NCBI GenBank assembly: GCA_900769835.1 | Contig: CAAGIE010000103.1 | Span: forward strand, 1 to 6,236 | Source of the DNA: an uncultured Oscillospiraceae bacterium | GTDB taxonomy: Bacteria > Bacillota > Clostridia > Oscillospirales > Oscillospiraceae | DNA length: 6,236 nucleotides | Reading direction: 5' to 3' | Shown: in pieces, positions 1-5,283 of the stretch | Position numbering within the stretch: position 1 is the first letter of the stretch | How the letters are laid out: the number at the start of each line of letters is the position of its first letter | Program-made: the position numbers and the translations under genes | The notes under the pieces: generated by a model | Databases searched by the model: none | The model's input: only the letters and a program-made list of their open reading frames with translations | Told to the model about the DNA's origin: nothing

Positions 1-104
1 ATGAGCAGTTTGCAGATCACACCGTTGATAACAACGCATCGGTAAATACCACTGCACAAACCATTATCGACCTGGAGAATTGCTATGAAAATTCTTGTTC
101 TTAA
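1..104 (+). CDS. aroK: Shikimate kinase, C-terminal end only (5' part outside window)
   Basis: An open frame enters from the left edge (first full codon at 3) and stops with TAA at 102-104, giving 33 residues. It begins EQFADHTVDNNAS and continues to a TAQTIIDL segment. This resembles the usual shikimate kinase C-terminus: a Tyr-Glu-x-x-Ala-Asp segment, a Val-Asp strand, then a short helix ending in Ile-Ile. Bases 1-2 (AT) could complete the expected Tyr codon. Shikimate kinase phosphorylates the 3-hydroxyl of shikimate with ATP in the cytoplasm; the P-loop and substrate residues lie outside the window and cannot be checked. The frame overlaps the aroQ start by 20 nt in another frame, which fits an aro operon with translational coupling. 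The call rests on a short, weakly conserved tail plus the aroQ neighbour, so it is probable rather than certain. A bifunctional AroE-AroK or another aro enzyme tail is possible. Confidence 0.6.
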   Translation, partial: EQFADHTVDNNASVNTTAQTIIDLENCYENSCS

Positions 105-516
105 CGGCCCGAACATCAATATGTTGGGCATTCGCGAGCCTGCCGTCTACGGCACCAATACCTTCAAAAATCTTCTGGAGCTGCTGGACACAACTGCAAG
201 CGCTCTGGGGATCAGTCTGGAGCAATACCAATCCAACCACGAGGGCGATCTTGTGGACAAAATCCAGGCGGCTTACGGCAATTTTGATGGAATCGTCATC
301 AACCCCGCGGCTTATACCCACACCTCTGTTGCGATTTTGGATGCGCTAAAGGCAGTATCCATTCCCGCCGTTGAGGTACACATTTCCGATGTGGATGCCC
401 GGGAGGAATTCCGCCAGATCTCCTACGCAGGCAGATATTGCGAGAAAACCATTAAGGGTCAAGGCATTGATGGCTATCGTCAGGCTATTTGTTATCTTGT
501 GGAAAAATACGGATAA
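85..516 (+). CDS. aroQ: Type II 3-dehydroquinate dehydratase
   Basis: This enzyme dehydrates 3-dehydroquinate to 3-dehydroshikimate, the third step of the shikimate pathway; the type II family is a cytosolic dodecamer. The 143-residue protein has the normal family length (about 140-150). The N-terminal LNGPNINMLGIREPAVYG segment carries Asn10, the catalytic Arg17 and the catalytic Tyr22 on the flexible lid. QSNHEGDLVDKI follows at 49-60, INPAAYTHTS at 72-81 (Asn73, catalytic His79), and EVHISDVDAREEFR at 97-110 (His99, Arg106, Arg110). All expected active-site residues are present. The ATG at 85 is supported by GGAG at 74-77 with a 7-nt spacer and by the family N-terminus. It overlaps the end of the putative shikimate kinase by 20 nt, consistent with one aro operon. 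Its stop is 4 nt before a strong hairpin. Nothing suggests damage. Confidence 0.97.
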   Translation: MKILVLNGPNINMLGIREPAVYGTNTFKNLLELLDTTASALGISLEQYQSNHEGDLVDKIQAAYGNFDGIVINPAAYTHTSVAILDALKAVSIPAVEVHISDVDAREEFRQISYAGRYCEKTIKGQGIDGYRQAICYLVEKYG

Positions 517-519
517 AAA

Positions 520-557
520 GAAACCGCTCTGCTGATGCAGAGCGGTTTTCTTTTATT
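520..557. terminator. Bidirectional rho-independent terminator between convergent aroQ and DUF4317 genes
   Basis: AAACCGCTCTGC (521-532) pairs perfectly with GCAGAGCGGTTT (537-548) around a TGAT loop, giving a 12-bp stem with a possible extra G-U pair at 520/549. On the + strand the stem is followed by TTTTCTTTTA. Read on the - strand it is followed by CTTTTTAT. Both directions therefore have the GC-stem plus U-run layout of an intrinsic terminator. The hairpin lies between two convergent stop codons and fills nearly the whole intergenic gap. It begins 4 nt after the aroQ stop (514-516) and 4 nt after the DUF4317 stop (555-553, - strand), which is unusually tight. Confidence 0.92.
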
Positions 558-1689
558 GTTCTTCAGCCTGAATGTGAATACTTACGCCATTGACTTCCAC
601 ATTTTCATCTGCGCAGATGAGAATGTAGGGTACGCCACCGATCATTCTTGTCTCGATCAGGTCCGTTTTATGGGGATCTACCTTAATGATCACATCGGGG
701 GTAGTAATTTCGAACTTGCGGTCATTGATAATGTTCTTGGGATGGAGCTGCGCTTCCGCCCCAAAGGCTTCATCAAAGTCCACAGAGAATTTTGCAATAT
801 TCTTTTCAGGAACACCACAACCCTCCAGCACATCCTTTACCTGCTCCTTGGAGATCAGCAAAGGATCTGCGACCCGGCTTTCCTTGTGCATCTCAATAGT
901 CTGGCAGATCTCATCGTGGACTGCCTGAACGACCTCCATACTACATTCTTTATCCAGAGTACGGGTCAGGAGTGCATCGAAACTCTTTTTCTGTTGCGCC
1001 GCGGGCATAGGCGCAGATACACGGAAAAGTGTATCGATCAATTCCTGATGGGCTTCCTTGTTGCTCCTTGTATAGAACAAAACATTGTAGATGTTGGAGG
1101 AACGATCGTCGAATGCAGGAAACATAAAGCCTGCTTCCGGCATTGCCGCTACATTGTTGGCGCCCGCGCCGGAAAATAATTTCTCCTGCGGGTCGTATTG
1201 CAGCACAGTCTTTGTCAATTTCACGGGGCAAATCGCACAAAGGATGTACACAAACGTCTCATCACTATTGCCGGAATCTTCCTCGCCGCTTTTAAAAGGT
1301 ACATCATAACTATCGCAGCCCAGCAGAATCAGGTAGCCATCCTGAGGATCTGTGGATGCAATGATCTTCTCGTAAAGTTTTTGCACCAATGCGGGATCCT
1401 CAAGACGAGAATTCCGCAGATCCATCAGAAGCTTATGCTCCTCAGACCCAGCTACCTGCGCAGTTTTAAATGCCAGATCCAGCATATTTCTGCCAATGCC
1501 GCCGGAAAGCACCTTCTTGAGCTTTGCGAAATATTCTGTGGATTCATTTTCGGACATCATCGCCACGCTCTTTGTAAAGCAGGAAACGATCTCCTTTTGA
1601 CTGTTTACGTAGCAGCCATATAACTTTGTGATGTTGGTGCGATCCCGTCGAATTCTACGACGAATCTCACCGATTTCTTTTATATTCAT
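553..1689 (-). CDS. DUF4317 family protein, function unknown
   Basis: A 378-residue protein that I recognise by pattern as DUF4317, a family widespread in Clostridia with no established function. Supporting segments are an N-terminal NIKEIGEIRRRIRRDRTNIT helix followed by a GCYV turn (25-28), a C-P-V-K motif at 154-157, and FPAFDDRSSNIYN at 190-202, the most family-like stretch. The C-terminal third is mixed alpha/beta, ending with a GVPYILICADENVEVNGVSIHIQ strand pair. No signal peptide, membrane segment or recognisable catalytic triad is visible, so it is probably soluble and cytoplasmic. The start at 1689 is chosen because the family N-terminus begins there and GAGG (1698-1695) sits 5 nt upstream; the frame stays open to 1824 inside pgsA, but that extension is not protein-like. 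It follows pgsA after 11 nt and is the last gene of the string, ending at the shared terminator. Confidence 0.88.
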   Translation of the reverse strand: MNIKEIGEIRRRIRRDRTNITKLYGCYVNSQKEIVSCFTKSVAMMSENESTEYFAKLKKVLSGGIGRNMLDLAFKTAQVAGSEEHKLLMDLRNSRLEDPALVQKLYEKIIASTDPQDGYLILLGCDSYDVPFKSGEEDSGNSDETFVYILCAICPVKLTKTVLQYDPQEKLFSGAGANNVAAMPEAGFMFPAFDDRSSNIYNVLFYTRSNKEAHQELIDTLFRVSAPMPAAQQKKSFDALLTRTLDKECSMEVVQAVHDEICQTIEMHKESRVADPLLISKEQVKDVLEGCGVPEKNIAKFSVDFDEAFGAEAQLHPKNIINDRKFEITTPDVIIKVDPHKTDLIETRMIGGVPYILICADENVEVNGVSIHIQAEEQ

Positions 1690-1700
1690 AGCTACCTCAA

Positions 1701-2231
1701 TCAGTCCCAAAGGCACTTCCAGTTGCAGATGAAATATTCCGTGCCGGAATACAGAGTGGTCAGGACGATCACGCCGGTGACGATCCAAGCGATCACAGGT
1801 GTGGGGAATGCCATCAAGACGCACAAGCCGATCATTGTGCTTGCGGTCTTGATCTTACCACTCCAGCCGGCGGCAATCACATTGCCCTTACCCACAGCGA
1901 CCAGACGCAGGCCGGTGACTGCGAACTCACGGGTCAGCACCAACATCAGCGCCCATGCGGGGAACATACCCCACTCGCAGAACATGGTCATAGCGGCAAT
2001 GGTCAGCAATTTATCTGCCAGAGGATCCAGGAACTTACCGAAGTCACTGACCTGGTTATACTTTCTTGCAATATAACCGTCGATATAGTCAGTCAGGCTG
2101 GCAATCACAAAAATCGCCAGAGAAACCCAAAGCTGCCAGGAATTTGCTTCTCCTCCACTGAGGTACATAAAAACCATAAAAAGCGGGATAAATGCCACCC
2201 TAACAAGGGTGATTTTACTTGCTGTTGTCAT
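1701..2231 (-). CDS. pgsA: CDP-diacylglycerol--glycerol-3-phosphate 3-phosphatidyltransferase (phosphatidylglycerophosphate synthase)
   Basis: This membrane enzyme transfers the phosphatidyl group from CDP-diacylglycerol to glycerol-3-phosphate, the committed step to phosphatidylglycerol and cardiolipin. The 176-residue length fits the Firmicute PgsA family. The CDP-alcohol phosphatidyltransferase signature D-x2-D-G-x2-A-R-x8-G-x3-D-x3-D is complete: Asp48, Asp51, Gly52, Ala55, Arg56, Gly65, Asp69 and Asp73. Hydrophobic stretches at roughly 9-25, 33-48, 74-86, 90-105, 130-142 and 146-161 suggest about six membrane helices. The N-terminus SKITLVR matches the family's usual N-K-[IL]-T-x-x-R, with Ser in place of Asn. 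The ATG lies 1 nt after the rimO stop, and GGAGG at 2242-2238 inside the rimO tail lies 6 nt upstream. The rimO-pgsA pairing is common in Firmicutes. The motif cannot exclude another CDP-alcohol transferase, but length, N-terminus and context favour PgsA. Confidence 0.95.
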   Translation of the reverse strand: MTTASKITLVRVAFIPLFMVFMYLSGGEANSWQLWVSLAIFVIASLTDYIDGYIARKYNQVSDFGKFLDPLADKLLTIAAMTMFCEWGMFPAWALMLVLTREFAVTGLRLVAVGKGNVIAAGWSGKIKTASTMIGLCVLMAFPTPVIAWIVTGVIVLTTLYSGTEYFICNWKCLWD

Positions 2232-2232
2232 A

Positions 2233-3561
2233 TTATTCCTCCACTATATAACCGGAAAGGTCTCCGTCAACAATGCCGTCAATACAAACACGGACGAAAT
2301 TACCCTCTACCAAAGCTTCTTCGCTGGCGATCCAGACGCGGCCATCGATCTCCGGAGAATCCGCATAAGTTCTGCCGAAGAATTGCTCGATCTCCTCATC
2401 GAAGCCATCGATCACCACATCCACAGTTTTGCCCAGCCAGGAAGCATTATAGGCATCCATAATCTCAGACTGGATCTCCTCAACGATCTGGGCTCTGCGC
2501 TGCGCCACTTCATTATCCGGGAACTCCATCAGTGCCGCAGGTGTTCCTTCCTCGGGAGAGAACGGGAATGCGCCCACACGCTCAAGGCGAAGTTCCTGCA
2601 GGAACTCGCAAAGCTCGCGGAACTCCTCTTCTCCCTCGCCGGGTAAGCCCGTGATCACGCTGGTGCGGAGCACAAGATCCGGAATACGTGCGCGGAGTTT
2701 AGCAAACAAATCCCGCAGGAATGCGCCATCGCCACGACGATTCATCAGGCTCAGGATCTTATCACTGCAATGCTGGATGGGAATATCCAGATATTTCACG
2801 ATTTTAGGCTCGGATGCGATCACTTCGATCAACTCGTCATCCACCTCGTCGGGATACACATAATGCACGCGGATCCATTGGAAACCGTCAATCTTACAAA
2901 GTTCTCTCAGCAACTCAGGCAGCAGACGGCGATGACCGGGCAGATCGATTCCGTATCGACTGGTATCCTGGGCTACCACGATCAATTCCTTTATGCCGTT
3001 TGCCGCTAAGATCCGCGCCTCATACAACACATCATCCATGGTTCTGCTGCGGAACTTGCCGCGAAGATATGGAATAATACAGTAACTGCAACGGTTATCG
3101 CAACCCTCAGCGATTTTGATATAGGCATAATGCTCGGGGGTAGTCAGGACGCGGCCGGTCTCCTGCTCAGGGGTATCAATAGATGCAAATTCCGCCACGG
3201 TTCCCCCTGCCAGCAAGCGATCGATCGCTTCCACTATATCGGCATAATTGCCGGTACCCAATACACCGTCCACCTCAGGCAATTCCTGCAGAATCTCCTG
3301 CTGATAGCGCTGAGATAAGCATCCGGTGACCAGAATCTTGCCCACATAACCCTCTGCCTTTAACGCGGCAGTTTGCAGGATATGGTCAATGGCTTCCGAC
3401 TTTGCAGAGTCGATAAAGCCGCAGGTGTTGATCACCACCACATCGCAGTTCACTATGTCAGGTCGCACCGTATGACCGGCTTCCTGGACACGGTACATCA
3501 TCCGCTCACAGTCAACCTGGTTTTTGGCGCAACCAAGAGATATAAATCCAACTTCTGCCAT
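2233..3561 (-). CDS. rimO: Ribosomal protein S12 methylthiotransferase RimO
   Basis: A radical-SAM methylthiotransferase that, in the characterised family, adds a methylthio group to the beta-carbon of the conserved aspartate of ribosomal protein S12. The 442-residue protein has the full three-domain layout. An N-terminal UPF0004 domain has cluster cysteines Cys11, Cys47 and Cys81 (SLGCAKNQ, NTCGFI, VTGCLSQ). The radical-SAM core has C-x3-C-x2-C at Cys154, Cys158 and Cys161, followed by IIPYLRGKFRSR. A C-terminal TRAM domain covers about 375-440. The SLGCAKNQVDCE start and the PYLRGKFRSR segment favour RimO over the tRNA enzymes MiaB and MtaB. The ATG at 3561 fits the family N-terminus and has GGGAGG 6 nt upstream. 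The frame is open for 30 more codons, but those run back inside recX. It starts 1 nt after the recX stop and ends 1 nt before pgsA, so it is almost certainly cotranslated with both. Confidence 0.96.
   Translation of the reverse strand: MAEVGFISLGCAKNQVDCERMMYRVQEAGHTVRPDIVNCDVVVINTCGFIDSAKSEAIDHILQTAALKAEGYVGKILVTGCLSQRYQQEILQELPEVDGVLGTGNYADIVEAIDRLLAGGTVAEFASIDTPEQETGRVLTTPEHYAYIKIAEGCDNRCSYCIIPYLRGKFRSRTMDDVLYEARILAANGIKELIVVAQDTSRYGIDLPGHRRLLPELLRELCKIDGFQWIRVHYVYPDEVDDELIEVIASEPKIVKYLDIPIQHCSDKILSLMNRRGDGAFLRDLFAKLRARIPDLVLRTSVITGLPGEGEEEFRELCEFLQELRLERVGAFPFSPEEGTPAALMEFPDNEVAQRRAQIVEEIQSEIMDAYNASWLGKTVDVVIDGFDEEIEQFFGRTYADSPEIDGRVWIASEEALVEGNFVRVCIDGIVDGDLSGYIVEE
2238..2242 (-). promoter_or_regulatory. 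Ribosome binding site of pgsA
   Basis: On the - strand GGAGG (2242 down to 2238) encodes the final Glu codons of rimO and lies 6 nt before the pgsA ATG at 2231-2229. It shows that pgsA has its own strong initiation signal despite a 1-nt intergenic gap. Confidence 0.85.
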
Positions 3562-3562
3562 T

Positions 3563-4189
3563 TTAATCCTCCCAGGATTCTTCATTTTGACCAAGGATCT
3601 CCAAGGCTTTGCGAACATCACTGTAACTATGACCCCTCTGCACCAATGCATTGGTCACCCTCTGCAGATCCTTTCGCTCCCACTTTTCCGGCAAACGACT
3701 GCGCAGAAAAGTTATAATCGCATCAGTCTGATCCGGGTAATCCGCAAGAACATCGTCCCAGTATGCTTTGTCGATTCGTTTTTCGTAGAGTGCCTGCTTT
3801 GCGCGGGCGATGCCGTAACCCTTTGTGATGCATTTATGTACCACTTGTTCTGCAGTTCTGCGATCGTCCAGCAGGTTAAGTTCCAGCATCCATTCCACCG
3901 CCTGCTTTGCGTGGAGAGGGTCTTCTCCCTTTTGGATCAACCTTTGCTCCAGATCCTGCACAGATACAGAGGATGCAGAAACGATCCGTACGGCTCGCAT
4001 TCTTGCAGACATCACACTCACCGCCTCTGTTAGGCGGAGATACTCCTGCTCATCCAGTTCCCGACCTGCAAAAAGGCCGAAATCCTGAATGGTCTGCTTA
4101 TAAAGACGCATAGTGGAACCGTCTTCAAAGCGCATGGAGTATCTGCCGGAACGATCCGGCTGGGATGCCAACCACTCAATCCTCATCAT
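3563..4189 (-). CDS. recX: Regulatory protein RecX
   Basis: RecX binds RecA filaments and limits or modulates their assembly and activities. The 208-residue protein is within the Firmicute RecX range. Recognisable parts are a first helical segment SARMRAVRIVSASSVSVQDLE (61-81), which is degenerate compared with the usual L-x-x-R-x-R-S form; then RLIQKGEDPLHAKQAVEWMLELNLLDDRRTAEQ (83-115), the best-conserved region; then KGYGIARAKQALYEKRID (123-140) and a last repeat near 165-198. The tandem three-helix repeats fit the family. It starts with ATG ATG (4189 or 4186) inside the last codons of recA, overlapping by 14 nt. No convincing Shine-Dalgarno lies in front, so translation probably depends on coupling to recA. 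Adjacency to recA is the classic arrangement and strengthens the call. Either Met could be the real start. Confidence 0.93.
   Translation of the reverse strand: MMRIEWLASQPDRSGRYSMRFEDGSTMRLYKQTIQDFGLFAGRELDEQEYLRLTEAVSVMSARMRAVRIVSASSVSVQDLEQRLIQKGEDPLHAKQAVEWMLELNLLDDRRTAEQVVHKCITKGYGIARAKQALYEKRIDKAYWDDVLADYPDQTDAIITFLRSRLPEKWERKDLQRVTNALVQRGHSYSDVRKALEILGQNEESWED
3568..3573 (-). promoter_or_regulatory. Ribosome binding site of rimO, fixing its start
   Basis: On the - strand GGGAGG (3573 down to 3568) lies 6 nt before the ATG at 3561-3559. It overlaps the last codons and stop of recX. It decides in favour of the 442-residue RimO rather than the 30-codon longer open frame that runs back inside recX. 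Confidence 0.85.
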
Positions 4190-5282
4190 CGAAATCGTCA
4201 GCGCTTACCGCTACGGGGCGCTCTGCCGCCTTGGCAGGTGCCTTAGGCGTGCCACCGGAGATCTTCCAAAGATTCTCGCGAACCTCTGCTTCCACCTTTT
4301 CAGCAAGGTCGGGGTTTGCCATCAAAAATGCCTTGACGCTATCCTTGCCCTGACCAATGCGCTCATCACCCATGCTGAACCAGCTACCGCTCTTCTGAAC
4401 GATCTCCAACTGAACTGCCAGGTCGATCAACTCGCTCCACTTGCTGATACCCTGACCGAACAGAATATCAAAGTGTGCCTCACGGAAAGGAGGTGCGACC
4501 TTGTTCTTAACCACCTTAACGCGAGTCTTGTTACCAATCACATTACTGCCTTCCTTAATGGCTTCCACGCGACGGACATCCAGACGGACGGAAGAATAGA
4601 ACTTCAGCGCCTGACCACCGGTGGTGGTTTCGGGATTGCCGTACATAACACCGATCTTCATACGCAGCTGGTTGATGAAGATAACCACACAGTTAGTCTT
4701 TGCGATGGTACCTGCCAGCTTACGCAGTGCCTGGGACATCAAACGAGCCTGCACACCAACAAAACTATCGCCCATCTCGCCTTCCAGTTCCTGTTTGGGA
4801 ACCAGAGCCGCTACGGAGTCCACAACGATGGCATCCACTGCGCCGGAACGCACCAGAGCATCGGTGATTTCCAGAGCCTGGCCGCCGTCGTCAGGCTGAG
4901 AGACCAGCATATTGTCGATATCTACACCCAGTGCGGCCGCGTAATCGGGGTCCAGAGCGTGCTCTGCATCCACGAAAGCGACTTCGCCGCCCTGCTTCTG
5001 AGCCTCTGCCAGAATGTGCAGAGCCAGAGTGGTCTTACCGGAGGATTCCGGTCCGTAGATCTCAATAATACGACCCTTGGGAACACCGCCGATACCCAGC
5101 GCTGCATCCAGCGCCAGGGAGCCGGTGGGAATGGCATCCACAGTCATATCGGGACGCTCGCCCAAACGCATAACGGCGCCCTTACCGTAATTCTTCTCGA
5201 TTTGCAGCAGCGCAGTCTGCAACGCCTTCTTCTTATCGGACGCAGGGGTGGGCGCATCATAGGTAGTCTTTTTCATAGCCAT
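4176..5282 (-). CDS. recA: Recombinase RecA
   Basis: RecA forms ATP-dependent filaments on single-stranded DNA, performs strand exchange and stimulates LexA-type self-cleavage. The 368-residue protein is complete. It has Walker A GPESSGKT (77-84), catalytic Glu107 in DAEHALDP, adenine-stacking Tyr114, Walker B VVDS with Asp155, loop L1 near 168-176, ATP-sensing Gln205 in FINQ, loop L2 with NPETTTGG (216-223), interface Lys227-Phe228, and KVVKNK (257-262). An Ala/Pro-rich linker leads to an acidic tail, ADDFDDED. Two positions differ from the form I know as nearly invariant: QPDDGGQ at 129-135 has Gly134 where Glu is usual (E. coli Glu123), and loop L1 has Phe174 where His is usual (E. coli His163). 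The ATG at 5282 has an AAGGA core 8 nt upstream and lies 1 nt after prmC; the second Met, at codon 3, is less likely. No LexA box was found upstream. Confidence 0.99.
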   Translation of the reverse strand: MAMKKTTYDAPTPASDKKKALQTALLQIEKNYGKGAVMRLGERPDMTVDAIPTGSLALDAALGIGGVPKGRIIEIYGPESSGKTTLALHILAEAQKQGGEVAFVDAEHALDPDYAAALGVDIDNMLVSQPDDGGQALEITDALVRSGAVDAIVVDSVAALVPKQELEGEMGDSFVGVQARLMSQALRKLAGTIAKTNCVVIFINQLRMKIGVMYGNPETTTGGQALKFYSSVRLDVRRVEAIKEGSNVIGNKTRVKVVKNKVAPPFREAHFDILFGQGISKWSELIDLAVQLEIVQKSGSWFSMGDERIGQGKDSVKAFLMANPDLAEKVEAEVRENLWKISGGTPKAPAKAAERPVAVSADDFDDED

Positions 5283-5283
5283 T

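Noticed and set aside
535..1179. A 214-codon + strand open frame opposite the DUF4317 gene.
   Set aside because: It begins inside the terminator hairpin, shows no family resemblance, and the opposite strand carries a well-supported protein.
1690..1824. A 45-codon N-terminal extension of the DUF4317 gene into pgsA.
   Set aside because: The extension is the pgsA coding region read in another frame and is Arg/His-rich; the internal ATG at 1689 has GAGG 5 nt upstream and matches the family start.
3562..3651. A 30-codon N-terminal extension of rimO back into recX.
   Set aside because: The family N-terminus begins at the ATG at 3561, which has a strong ribosome binding site; the extension is not protein-like for RimO.
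4021..4037. Inverted repeat CCGCCT-N5-AGGCGG inside recX.
   Set aside because: No T-run follows on either strand, it lies mid-gene, and a 6-bp repeat of this kind is expected by chance in a window this size.
4145..4160. Inverted repeat GCCGGA-N4-TCCGGC near the recX 5' end.
   Set aside because: It could form a small hairpin about 30 nt into recX, but it has no T-run, does not cover the start codon, and is explained by ordinary Asp-Arg-Ser-Gly codons.
4614..4625. Perfect 12-bp palindrome ACCACCGGTGGT, a possible operator.
   Set aside because: It encodes the conserved Thr-Thr-Gly-Gly of RecA loop L2 (ACC ACC GGT GGT), so the symmetry follows from the protein sequence.
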